Shown here in pieces: positions 42,339 through 53,204 of a stretch of DNA of 64,000 bases; the first letter of the stretch is position 1, and every line of letters starts with the position of its first letter. A program made the position numbers and the translations under genes. This DNA comes from Aureobasidium sp. EXF-3400 (Eukaryota > Ascomycota > Dothideomycetes > Dothideales > Saccotheciaceae), in contig SWBL01000073.1 of assembly GCA_024195585.1 (NCBI GenBank), positions 104,547-168,546 on the forward strand, written 5' to 3'. The notes under the pieces were generated by a model. It worked only from the letters and a program-made list of their open reading frames with translations. It did no database searches and was not told where the DNA came from.

Positions 42339-43421
42339 ATTCCTATACAACGCTGTCGGGCACTTTCTTTTTGCACTATCTCGTGTTGTTGGGAAAGGTG
42401 TGAAAGAGTATGGTGGAAAATTTCGAATCTTTTCGCGTGGTGGAGCCTGGCTTGGCGGACAGGGTCGGCATTGGACTTGAAAATTTGCCGACTCACCATT
42501 CTTCCATGAGGATGATTGCTTGTGTTTTCCTAGTTCTTGATGCTGTCGTCAGTGCACTTTTCAGTGCACGTAAACCACTCTTGGTGAGGCAGGGAAAGGC
42601 GTTATGTCAAGATGCAAAACTCTTTGAAGAATGATTTGAGCCAGCCGAAGACATGGCTTGAACCCGTTTGGTGGACTCCCTGGTATAAGCCCCGCTGCGT
42701 CGCAGGTAAGGAGCCACACGATATCCACGATCGCTGGTTAGACGTGGACTCTCTGGAGCCAAGGATGTCTGACACGGGACCGGCTCAAACAATAATCCTT
42801 ACGAAGAACGCGGGGGTTCAATCGTGCTTGAACCACTATATATGTTTGTAATGCTTAGGGCTGGAGCAGGACGGCACGAGACCTGCCAAGCAGCCGATTC
42901 CGAAGACCTCGTCCAGAATTTTTGCATCTTTTCTCTATCACTTTTTCTCTTTTCTTTTTCCCGCCAACCCGTTATTGCGTTTTATTCACAAGCTCATTTA
43001 AATGCGGGATTTTCTCGCCCTGCACCAAATCTGGTTCATGTCTTTCCAAAGCGCATGAGTGGTATTGGATGATTGCTTTGTGAGCCAAGACAGGCCCAAT
43101 TTACCTAAAGGATTGTAGATGGTATCAGACGATATACCTTTAGATTTCGGCCCAATGGTCCCTGTTCTAATGAGTTGAAGGGTTTGTGCGTTGTTGGAGG
43201 TGCGTAGCACTATTTAGAGGTGCGGGTATGGCTGAACGGGCTCCCTTTCGACCACTTTATCACTTGTTAAGTACCATTTCACGCTTCGAAAACTTTTTTC
43301 TATTGATGAACCGTAACGCCTCAGATTGTCTCCAGAAACAAGTATCTACTGCCGATTCCCCTTCTGCTTTTCCGTCCAAGCTCTGTTCTTTCCACGTCAG
43401 ATCTGACCCAAGTTGTCATTC
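42339..43421. other. Intergenic, no gene recognised
   Basis: About 1.1 kb. At 42550-42569 there is a direct/inverted element CAGTGCAC-TTTT-CAGTGCAC that matches exactly a segment inside the checkpoint-kinase coding region (14054-14073). No open frame with a motif. Confidence 0.45.
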
Positions 43422-44290
43422 TTAGTTTCTAAGCCCGTTGAATGCGCCGGCAAGGAGGTCCACACTCGTGCGAGCATCCTCAGCGTCCGAATCCTCATAA
43501 TCACTGCTCGAGTCATACTCTTCATGTCTTGCCCTTTCGTCTTCTGCTTCGGCGGTGTCGGTGCACTTCTTGAGACCACGCTTGAAGATCTGAACGCTTC
43601 TCCAGTAGTTGCCTGACTGAACAGCCCTGACTGCCTTGACACAAAGATTTTCCAGATGGGAGGCTAGTTGCTCAGGCGAGAGAGCGTCAGCTGTGCGAGA
43701 AGACGCCGCGTCAGCCTGGGAGGAGGATGTCTGAGAGGAGGTGGCTAGAGGTGATTGTCTAGCGCTGTTCGAGGTGGTGCGTCTAGAAGACGGTGCATTC
43801 GATGGGGGCGTGCGGTAGCTTCTACCTAGTTGACGAGCAGAACCAGGTGAGCTGCTTGAGGTCGAGCGTGGTGGTGTGACGGATCTCTTCATGCGCAAGT
43901 GGTCAGTGATTGAAGTATAAGTTTGCGGAAAGCACTCACAGCATTGAGCTGGCGCAGGCGGTTGAGATTCTCCTGGAAGATGGTGACCAGAGCGGGTTTA
44001 TCGCCATTTTGTCCACTTGGATAGCATATGTCGTACTGCGAAAGGATCTGTCGCAATTTTGCCTTGGTGCACTTGCGTTGGTTGGGATCGAAACCCACAG
44101 CAAGATACTCCTTGTCGTTCGTGCCGTGGAGTTCGCGCTGCTGGGCGTGGTATCTCTCGATGGGTGGGAGTAGCTTTGATTTGGTCCACGGCTTAGCGAT
44201 GTTCAGGCCTAGTTCTTGCATGTGTGCAATCATTCCGTCCAACGTGAACTTGACATCATGGTCGAAACCAAAGTCAGAAGGAGTCGCCAT
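43422..44290 (-). CDS. HeH/LEM-motif protein without membrane segment
   Basis: Exons 44290-43940 and 43886-43422 (53-nt intron, GTGAGT donor) give 271 residues. Residues ~61-112 match the helix-extension-helix (HeH/LEM-like) motif of inner nuclear membrane proteins Src1/Heh1/Heh2: YLAVGFDPNQRKCTKAKLRQ, ILSQYDICYPSG, KPALVTIFQENLNRL. Family members normally have this motif at the extreme N-terminus, then two membrane helices and a MAN1 C-terminal domain. Here it lies after a 60-residue helical part (FTLDGMIAHMQELGLNIAKP). Behind it are only a Ser/Thr-rich linker and a helical, acidic end (LASHLENLCVKAVRAVQSGN, YWRSVQIFKRGLKKC). So it may be a soluble chromatin-binding relative. Not assigned to a named gene. 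Confidence 0.75.
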
Positions 44291-44844
44291 GGTGACAGAC
44301 AGCAGGTGAGAGATGTTTGACAAGAGCCGAGAACCGATAACCAGAGGGAAAGTAGAGTGATGAATAAGTCAACCAAGAAGAAAAAAATGAACCTGGGGAG
44401 CAGGATTGATTTGTATGAATTGAGTAGGACCAATCTCAAACCAGGGGCTGTTGGTTTCGTTCATAGAGACGGCATTGAGACAGAACAACAGGATTCGAGT
44501 CAAAAGTGTCTCTGGATGGTCTGTATCAGTTGCGCAGCGTGACTCAGCGTTGTGTTTCTGCTTCATGTAAGTCATGCGTTGACCTGGCGGACCTGTGTAC
44601 AGCCGGCATGTGTAGTGACCGGCTAGAAAGTATAACGCATCTACACAGTGTCTGTACCATGACGAGACAAATGGTGATAGAACAAATTCAAAGGGCACGA
44701 CGAATTCCGGAACATGTCTTAGCTGCTTGACACACAACATGCCCACTCACCCAACCACTCCTCACGCACTCACAGCTTTGAGCAGCTACAACAAGTACAC
44801 GAGGTCGAAGGCGCCAACTACGTCTCCTGCACACTCTTAGTCTA
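44291..44844. other. Intergenic between divergent genes
   Basis: 554 bp, no gene or RNA recognised. Confidence 0.5.
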
Positions 44845-45507
44845 ATGAACGACATGACTAATGATTACGAGATGCTCAAAAAACGGTACGAGCGTTTGTT
44901 ACAGACGGCGCAAAAGCAAGAGAAAACGATACTGCAGCTCGAGGAGGATCTTGAACATGCTCACTCACGAGCTGACGAGTCACAAGACTTGATTGCATGT
45001 CTACAGAAGGAAGTGAAGGCCAACGAAAAATCGATCAGGGGTTTGGAATACGAAGTAGAAACGATGGCATGCGAGAGGGAACACCTTCTGCAAAAGACAG
45101 AGGACCTGCGAAACCAAGTCGAAGCAGAAAAGGCGACTAGAACCACCCTCGCCCAAACAAGTCGCCTCTTCTCTTTGCAGGCAGACGTCCTTGCCCAAAA
45201 GCCTGCGATTACTTCCACAGAAGCTAATGCTCTTGCACGGGTTGGGTCTGAAACCGAGTCCAACCCAAGGAACGACAAGAGTAAAGCACTTCCTCGAATT
45301 AAAAAAAAGCTTGCACGAAACGACAAGAGTAAAGCACTGCCCCCGATCAAGAAGGAGCCTGCACAAACGAATCAGGGCACCGAAGCGTGTATCGAGCTGG
45401 AGAATGCTTTGGTAACGACTCATGCGGAATTGACGGCTTTGCTGGCGCGGCGAATTGAGAGAGCAAAGGCCAAGGCATTGATATGGTCTCTTAAGGATTC
45501 ATCGTAG
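44845..45507 (+). CDS. Uncharacterised coiled-coil protein with 16-residue duplication
   Basis: Single exon of 220 residues from ATG 44845. Residues ~5-110 are a continuous heptad-rich coiled coil (YEMLKKRYERLLQTAQKQEK onwards to DLRNQVEAEKATRTTLAQTS). Residues ~142-173 are two near-identical 16-residue units (RNDKSKALPRIKKKLA and RNDKSKALPPIKKEPA). A short helix ends the protein. No known family. The last 17 nt overlap the 3' end of the gene on the opposite strand. Confidence 0.65.
   Translation: MNDMTNDYEMLKKRYERLLQTAQKQEKTILQLEEDLEHAHSRADESQDLIACLQKEVKANEKSIRGLEYEVETMACEREHLLQKTEDLRNQVEAEKATRTTLAQTSRLFSLQADVLAQKPAITSTEANALARVGSETESNPRNDKSKALPRIKKKLARNDKSKALPPIKKEPAQTNQGTEACIELENALVTTHAELTALLARRIERAKAKALIWSLKDSS
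45268..45363 (+). repeat. 48-bp coding direct duplication
   Basis: Two tandem copies of a 48-bp unit encoding 16 residues each. The first half of the unit is almost identical at DNA level, the second half has diverged. Confidence 0.8.
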
Positions 45508-47696
45508 TGTTGCTCAGGTGGTGAAGCTCTTGTGCAAGCCGTTGATGAAGAGCTCGGAGAGAGTGTTGGTACAAGCTGGGTTGCCTTGGAACTCCTGCTG
45601 GATGTTGAAACACATCAATGCCAGTAAAGGCATACAGAACTTTCCATGTTTCGCCCCAAACACTGTTTCCATAGAGAAGTGGGCCGCACTTTGCAACGCT
45701 ATACTCTGCAGCAAACCTGCCACTATTCAAGATAGAAGATAGACTTGGAGTATAACCAACATGCTTGTCGATTTGAACTTTAGCTTCCTTCCTGAACACA
45801 AGTCGTTGCGATTCACTGGGGCCTATGTCCTCTGATGGTATCATCACTGGAGTTGATGGCTCAAGTGAGTCTGGACCTAGCAGATTCCAAGCAACGATAC
45901 GAGGCATGGTACACGCATCTAGACGGCGGAAAACAGCAGGTTTGATGTTCGGTCCCTCGAAAGAACATCCTGCATGACGGGAATAGTAGCAGATCGGCAC
46001 AGTTGGTGTATTTGCCGGCATATGGTGAGCTGCTCTTGGAATTCGGCCATGCTTTAGATAAACATCTCGCTCTTGAGCTGTCCACCTGTAGCGACAAAAG
46101 CCAAAGTCACCGACTGGATGGTCACTAGACATCACAATGACCAGTCCAGAGAGCCTTTATGATGTCAGTAAAAACAAAAGAAAGGCTAGATTAGTCAACA
46201 CAACAGCATACCTCTCTGCACATTGCCGCATGACTCCTTCAAAGAAAGACCTATGTCCTTGCTGCATTGCTTTCAGATAGTCGGATCTACCTAAAAACAG
46301 CTCACGATTGAGTGTATCACCTTCAAGATCAGCCACTTGGTCAAGGACTGTGTCTTTCACATCAGGATTCTCTTCCTCAGTTCCATCACGAGATGTCAGC
46401 TCGAATTCAGTGCCTGCGATTGGGGTTTCAGGACGCAGCGGCCGCTGCCCAGGCTTGCGAGGATTGGGCTCGTCTTGGATGATTCTTTGTATGCGAGAGA
46501 CCCATTCGCCGACGTCATCCATGTGGATTTTGTAACGAAGAAAATCAGGTCGGTTGAAGCTTAACTCCATGGTCTCACTAACATAGAACGAATCAGGAAT
46601 AACGCGTTCGGGTATGAAGAAAAACTCAACTCGATCATCGAGACTGGAATCATCAGAGACCCTAAATTGGAACCAGTAGTAGTCAAATCTGGGAGAATCA
46701 GCAATTGATAAAGAACGCTGGTGAGCCAGTAGCAGACCTGTTGGTAGCTGAAAAGTACCATTGATGATGGGCAACCTTTCTCCTTGCCACGACGTTTACA
46801 TTCTCAAACTTGTTGGCCTTAGATAGCAGTTTGGTATGGAGCTTATGTTGGACGAGAATTTGTCGTGGCTTTCGGTTGAATGCCCCGTGTTCCTCTTGTG
46901 GCATTTGCACAAGCTTGAAATCTGCAACTCGTGGTTGAAGACCAACGAAGTCAAACATCATCCCGGTGATGTGTTGTTGAGATCGGATTGCGCGGTATAT
47001 GCTCATGGTCGCTTCGTAAGCTGTAAAATTTGCCGTTCTTTCGAGAGGGTTGAGAAACCGATTTGAGGTAGTCGTCACAGGTAACCAGGCAGGAAAGGCT
47101 ACTTGCGTCCAGGGATTGACATAAATGCCCTGGCCTCGAGCGCAGTTACGAATACTGTCGATGGCTAGACCCAGCATAGACAATGGCATTCGAAAGGGAG
47201 CATTGGTCTGGTTGAGACCTTGTGTTCTCAATGGCATTTTCGAGTCCCGATCGTTGTTGATGGTAAGGTATCTTTTCTGGTCTTCCTTCAGAGTTACTAT
47301 AGGTTGATCGTCAGGATCTTGTAGATAATTCGGGATCAGTTCGATAAATTTGGGATCAGCTGTGCACATGCCGATGTAGAAAGCAATGTGCCTGTTCTGA
47401 GCCACGTTGGTGAGATGCTTTTGGTCAAATACGGCGCCTTTGACGTCGAAGAGAAGCACTTCATGGGGTGTGCTTAGAGCACGACTGCTTTGGTCGAACT
47501 CCCAGAAACGATCGGCATAGTTTGAAGTAGGATCGTAAGATGTACTGCAATCAACAGCGCCGTCTGCTAAGCCGAATTCGAACGACCGAATAATATAGGG
47601 AGAATGAGCAAGGACGGAGAAGACATCACCCTCAACCACAGCAGACCGGTTGTGGTAAATGATTTGATCAACATTCTTCAAACAGTCCGAGGCCAT
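45491..47696 (-). CDS. Uncharacterised 699-residue protein
   Basis: Three exons, 47696-46738, 46688-46212 and 46154-45491. Introns are 49 nt (GTCTGC...CCCAG) and 57 nt (GTATGC...ATAAAG). Splicing joins ATNR to FDYYWFQFRVSDDS and CAER to LSGLVIVMSSDH. Not recognised. It is largely ordered, with many aromatic residues: SYDPTSNYADRFWEFDQSSR, VLLFDVKGAVFDQKHLTNVA, GQGIYVNPWTQVAFPAWLPV, RVEFFFIPERVIPDSFYVSE, SVWGETWKVLYAFTGIDVF. No signal peptide or TM helix. The ATG at 47696 gives MASDCLKNVDQ. The integrity over 700 codons argues for a real, expressed gene of a lineage-specific family. Confidence 0.7.
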
Positions 47697-48199
47697 GTTG
47701 ATCAGCTGATTTCAGGAAGCTCTTGTCAAGGAAGAATGTTGGTATGGAATTGCGGTCGATGGTGGAAGTTGGACTGGCGGTCTGTTTGTCTCATGCTGCG
47801 ACACCACCCCACATGCTCGATTTGTCCACTTCCTTTGTTGTCCGATTTCAAAGCCACCTCGCAAACTTCAGGTCTGGTGATATCGCTTGTCTTGCGTTTG
47901 GTAGGAAGATAGCTTGCGCCGACGCTGAGGACAGTGGCTAGCCGGACGGATCAGATGAGATGAGCAAAGCAGCGGAGCTTGTCAGCTCCGGTATCGATGA
48001 ACGAAAAGGATAATTTGGTTGTTAACCAAGGCATTGGCCGTGAGCAGGTTCCTCATTATTACCAAAGATGCCGCGTAGAAGTGGCCTATCAGTCAGGAGC
48101 CATTGATCTTTGACAGAGCGAGAGACAAGTTCGACCACACAACTATGGTTCTCGAGACGGCCAACGGCTCCAAACAATGTTTATTTCAACTTTGTCTTT
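47697..48199. other. Intergenic, no gene recognised
   Basis: 503 bp upstream of the 699-residue gene and downstream of the Myb-repeat gene, both on the minus strand. Nothing seen. Confidence 0.5.
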
Positions 48200-51026
48200 C
48201 TACTTATCCTTGTTCTTTCTTTTGTGTTCATACCATTTAGATTTGACCTGTGAGGCTGAGCATGGATAGCCAAAGGAGGAGCGCATCTTTTCTGCAACGG
48301 TTTGGAAACGCTCCATCATGTCAGCAATTGTGCTGTGCTCTTCCATCAAAGACAAGAGTGCTTCGCGCCTGGTTTTTGTCCATCTAGGTTGCGGCGCATC
48401 CTCATTGCCGGCAGCCTTCCTAGCAGCCTTCTCGTTCTTGTAAAGCCGGTTTTTAATGCCGCGTCCGGTGCGTTCGATACCATAGTCTCGTGCACGTTTA
48501 GCGACCTCGTCCATGACAGCATCAAGACCTTTGTCAGCGAACTCAGGCAACTGCATGACCTGTTTCTTAAGCCTCTTGCAGATTTGTTCTTGAACGTCCG
48601 TCCATCTAGTGGTGCTTGCCATTTTGTCCTCGTTGACAGCGTTTTTCTTCTTCCTTTTGGTGCTCGTCTGACCCTCTTCTTGCTCCTCTTCAGCGTCCTC
48701 CTCCTCGTTTTCTTTTAGTAATCTGAGGTGAGAACTTGAGGGACTTGCCGTCCTAACGTCCAGATGATGCTTTCCATCATTGCCGGTCGTGTCAATATTG
48801 CCATGTGCGTCGTCACTACCTCCGGCATCTTTATCATCACCTTCACGGCTGTTTGTCTTGCTTTCATCATTGCCGCCATGGTTGACACCATCTTCTTGGC
48901 GGTTAGAGGCTAAACGTCGAAGTTCATCGAGTTTGTAACGAACACCGTGTGCTGATCGTTCAAAACCGTATGCAGACTTCATCGACTTCGAGATCTCCAA
49001 GCACCTCTGGATAATCGGCAAGCCACTAAAGGTGTCCGAGAGAGTCTGACAAGCCTCTACTTCTTTAGGCTTCCAATCGTGGAATCGATAGATTTTGAGT
49101 TCTCTCTCGCTTTCTGGTCGAAGTTTGTTACACCACCTGTGCCGGACGGCATGCTCGCTTCTTCTGAATCCGTAGTATTGCCACATCCTTGCCGATACCT
49201 CCTTCATAGTGTCCTCAATTGACAAGTCGTGTTCAACCTCAGACATGAGTATGATGCATGCTTCCTCCTCCTCCGGGAGCCAAGACTCCCAGACCGGGAC
49301 AGTTGGAGCGGCGTTAGGTCGAGAAGTAAAGGGATTGATCGTCGAGAGGTTTGAAAAGCTTGCAATGTCAGACATCCTAGGCATGGGAGAAACTGTAGCA
49401 ACCGCATCAAGCCTAGGAATGACCCATGATGTGGTAGACGTGAGGCTGTGGATAGGCTTCCACTCGTTGTTGAGCCTTTGGAACCATTCGCTAATCGCCT
49501 GAGGGTTGTACTTGTGGCCACGTTTAGCCAAGCGCGCAGATGCTTCTTTAAGGGCAGCGTCATCGTCAAGTCCCAGTCTGGTGCCATCATTCAACAACTC
49601 GCAACAAAGGTTTTCTTGTTCCAAAGTCCAGGTTTTCTCTTTTCTCTGTTTCTTCTGCTTTTTCCCCCCCTTTCCTTCCGGCTGCGCTCCAGAGTTGTCT
49701 TCTGGGGTTGTGATCTCGTCGTAAACATCTGACCATGGCATGGCTAGATTTCGAGCGTCCTCGTCAAGAATGCCATCTTGACATCGCTCGAAGAAAGCAG
49801 TCTCTAGAGATACTGGCGAAAGTTCATGACGCTGCACCCAATCGGCGCAAGTGTGACTAGCAGGTTGCAGCAGCAAGACGATGCGGACCATGCCACGCAT
49901 TCGACGGACTGCATTGCTCTCTGCGATAACAGGTCCACTGCTGTGTAGAAGTTCTTCGATCTTTCCTGTTTCAACCTCGTCGCGAGGGTCTCTAACGATA
50001 GGCAATAAGCAAAGCTCGCGCCGATCGATAGCGACAAGCCGAGGACCAGCAAGCAGCAGAATGAACATCGTCTGTCTGTCTCCACCTCTTAGATCTGAAA
50101 AGCTCGTTCCTGGGAGGCTGATCTCGAATCGTTGAAGTCCGCTGTCACCGTGTCTTGTTCGTCGTCGACTAGACTGCAAGATTATCTGGATGGGGACAAC
50201 TGAGGTGTTACCACTAAATGAGGGAGCCACCCAGGTCAGCCTTGTTCATGTATGCCGAAAGAGGGCATCATACTCAGACCAGAGGAAAGGATGGAATACG
50301 CCAGAGACAACGAGCCTGCGCAGGGGACTCCAGTTTTCCCAGGCTTCTATCTCCTCTTTTGCCCAAGCACGAAGCGCAAAGTACAGTGTGTTGCAAGAAG
50401 ATTTGAGATGGCCACTCGTTTGGGCCTGCGCATGGCGTACTCGACCTGGAACCACATGAGCCACGCTCAGAGCACAGCCTATTAGACTTACCTGGAATGT
50501 TAGACATAGCAAAATACTCGTTCAGGCAGAGAGACATCATAACTCCAAGGGGAAGCCTAGTTCTGCTCCCGCTGTTTTTGATCAGGTGAGGCAGATCGAA
50601 TGCAGTCCAGTCAGATATCCTCCGAGAAAGATTGGTAAAGCGATAGGCAGATCTCAATGCATGGAACATTGGACTCTGAGACTTCTGGCACCTGGTCAGT
50701 AAGCTCACCATATCTGGTGACAAATCGGCCGCTTCGAATGTAGTAGCCTCGGATAGCGGGCGCCTCGAGGTACTTCCGAACTCATGTTGGTCTTCATCGT
50801 CATTGTCGTCGAGGTCTGAATTGTGGTTGATATCATCACCAGAGTGGAGTCTCTGGTGATCGGAGCCACCTCCGTGACCACTGACGTCTAATTCGTAGTT
50901 GCACTCAACGTCATCAGCATCTTGGCTGATTGGGCAATCCTCTTGATCGCTAGGAGCAGAGAACCTGAAAGAGTCAGAGACGACCGTGTGCCGCTTTTGG
51001 GAAGGCGCGATGTCACTGTTGCCCAT
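48200..51026 (-). CDS. Uncharacterised protein with five Myb/SANT-like repeats
   Basis: Three exons, 51026-50492, 50445-50274 and 50213-48200 (introns 46 nt GTAAGT...CCAG and 60 nt GTATGA...TTTAG), 906 residues. Start MGNSDIAPSQKRH. Residues ~40-90 are very acidic; ~100-400 look ordered (NTLYFALRAWAKEEIEAWEN, RQTMFILLLAGPRLVAIDRR). Five helical units with an initial Trp follow: ~426-480 (KTWTLEQENLCCELLNDGTR), ~545-600 (ESWLPEEEEACIILMSEVEH), ~614-665 (HDWKPKEVEACQTLSDTFSG), ~772-835 (TRWTDVQEQICKRLKKQVMQ) and ~844-900 (PRWTKTRREALLSLMEEHST). Each ends with an aromatic or basic third helix (YGFRRSEHAVRHRWCNKL and the like). The linker before unit 4 is acidic and Lys-rich. A DNA- or chromatin-binding role is likely by fold pattern; targets unknown. 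Confidence 0.75.
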
Positions 51027-51465
51027 GGCTGCTCTCTGTAGGCTGTAATGGCGAGCAGCAGCGAAAGTTTAGCATGGCCTTGTGCTTCAAGTGATCGTGC
51101 GATTCGAAAGATCTGGAGTGTTGCCAGAGCACGGCCGCCAAGCAGGCAAACAAGCGGATCCAACACCATACTGGACATGAAAGCAGAAAGCAGAAATTAG
51201 CGAGTGACAAACAAAGCATTTCTGCTGCTCGGACTGTGGTCAGCGGGTATGCAGCATGCTGCTCCGTATGCACGAGGATAAGCACACTGGCTGTTGTACT
51301 CTGTTGATGGGTTAAGTACTTCCATGCCGATTCTCTTGTTACAAGCGTGCAGTCATACTTCGCAGTCAAGTAGCTAACGTGCACAAAATCCATATCACAG
51401 TGAATGTGGTTCGTGTCAAAGCTTGCAAAAGTGGTATCGTAGGAGGTTCTATGTATATTACGTAA
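51027..51465. other. Intergenic, no gene recognised
   Basis: 439 bp between two minus-strand genes; promoter of the Myb-repeat gene and 3' UTR of its neighbour. Confidence 0.5.
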
Positions 51466-52554
51466 TCAAAGATTCTCCTCACAACCTCCAGACGTTCTGG
51501 GTTTCTTCCTAGAGACTCGATGCTTTCCACGCCTGCTTGCCGGATAGGCGGACTGGAATTGCTCGTCTCCTGGCAACGATCCAAGAGGTAGCCCAAGCTC
51601 TGGCGAAGTTGGTCTAGGCACTAATTCAACGAGGTCCCCAGCGGTGAAAGTCGATGGCAAGTCGGTCGGGTTGCAGCGACTGACGATACGCTGATAGAGT
51701 TCTTCCAGATCTACCACCTGATAAGGCAACATGGCATCTGCTTTGACCGTATCCTTAGCCCTGTCCCATACGTATCCGACCGTATTCAATCTCTTCTCAG
51801 GCTCAGGGCCACGTGGAGCTCGTTTATCTTGTGGCCACCCACCGCCGATGTTTTCCATCTCAGATGTCTTGATCAGATAATATGACGCATCGGTTGCAAG
51901 CAAGATAAGTGAATCGACTGGCGTCTTGTAGAGAAACTGATTGTTTGAAGAGACGTATTGTACGGCGTAGAGGGGAACTGGAATTTCTGGTGGGTTGATC
52001 ATGATATCGCTCTTAAGGTATCGGCCGCGGTGAGTCTCCGAGATGAAAGCCTGGCGTGATTCTGCGGTCCAGGTGTAATTCATGTAGAGTATAGCTGGGA
52101 AGCGGGAACTTGCACGACTTGTTAGCAACTAGACTGGCGTAGCTTCTAGCTTGACTCACCCAGGCTGGTCCGGTACACGGCTCCGAGGATGGAATTCTTC
52201 GCCTGGCCATGATGTCCAGGCTTCTCTTGTCAACATGTGGAAGAAGTAACCCTTTCCCTTCGTTGCGGCCACTTCGTTGAGCCCCATCACTGTAAGCTCG
52301 TTGCCAGGCAGCTTACGCTGTTTGCCTATTCCTTTGCTGTCTAGCACCTCTTGCGAGAGCTGTTCGGTTATATCAGACTTCCAGAAGTATCGGTCTGACG
52401 CCTCCAAGTCACGAAGGGTTGTTGTTGCTCTCTTCTTGCTCTGTCGCTTGCCTTGGGCCCTGCTTTTCTCCTTGCCTTTTCTCTTTAGGTTGGTCGTCTT
52501 GTTTGATTGCTCTTCTGGCTCGCTGCCATCGTTTTGAATCGCAGTGGTGTCCAT
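51466..52554 (-). CDS. Uncharacterised 345-residue protein
   Basis: Exons 52554-52160 and 52108-51466. The 51-nt intron has a GTGAGT donor, a GCTAAC branch point and a GCAAG acceptor; the nearer CAG acceptor would give an early stop. The N-terminus is Lys/Arg-rich and probably nuclear (NLKRKGKEKSRAQGKRQSKK). The ordered core includes SDRYFWKSDITEQLSQEVLD, YFFHMLTREAWTSWPGEEFH, FPAILYMNYTWTAESRQAFI, YYLIKTSEMENIGGGWPQDK and TFTAGDLVELVPRP. The end is basic. No family recognised. Confidence 0.65.
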
Positions 52555-52715
52555 GGCGTGTTTCCAAAGCTAGAAAGTTTAAGGTCGAGCAGAAAGATCT
52601 GTCACGGACAGCGCGTAGCTGCATATGGGCTTGGCGGCTAGGATGGATATGAGCAAACCACCCAGCAAGCTTCCAGAATTTCTTTCAAACACTACCGACC
52701 ACAACACTCTATAGC

Positions 52716-53204
52716 ATGTCGAATGTTTCGCTAGCTCATCTGCTGGCTGAGATTCAAGAACAGCCAAGATGCGCAGACTGGGGCGCAAAGTTGCAGCATG
52801 CTTGCGATATCTTGTGGTCCGCACTTGACAGCAGTAGCACAACCGATGTGGACTCTAAACTCGTCGATACCCTTATCAGTGTGTTACAACAAGAAGATGC
52901 CTTTGCTCTGGCTCGTCTAGTCGTCCCTGAGTTCAGGATGAAGGAACCATCGCACCGAAATCCGCTTAAGCAAAGGATCCTTGACCAAACACTGTCGCAC
53001 CGCCTAAATGCCCTTGCCATTGAGGAAACGCAGCAATCTGACTTCGATACCCATTTGTACCGTCAGGAAAAGGAAGTCTTTACTGAGGCTGAGATGTATC
53101 GCGCTAGTCTGTTGCTTTTCGGTAGCGCAGCTTTCAATGAAGTGGAGGAGCAAGAGATTATTGAATGGCTCGACAAGCGCCCGAAGAAGTCGTGCGAGAA
53201 ATGA
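52716..53204 (+). CDS. Uncharacterised 162-residue helical protein
   Basis: Single exon from ATG 52716, predominantly helical: VSLAHLLAEIQEQPRCADWG, KLQHACDILWSALDSSSTTD, LVDTLISVLQQEDAFALARL, EMYRASLLLFGSAAFNEVEE, EIIEWLDKRPKKSC. No signal peptide, membrane helix or known motif. Divergent from the 345-residue gene with 161 bp between starts. Confidence 0.6.
   Translation: MSNVSLAHLLAEIQEQPRCADWGAKLQHACDILWSALDSSSTTDVDSKLVDTLISVLQQEDAFALARLVVPEFRMKEPSHRNPLKQRILDQTLSHRLNALAIEETQQSDFDTHLYRQEKEVFTEAEMYRASLLLFGSAAFNEVEEQEIIEWLDKRPKKSCEK

Noticed and set aside
42640..42740. tRNA-like T-loop text (GGCTTGAACCC)
   Set aside because: No cloverleaf can be drawn around it.
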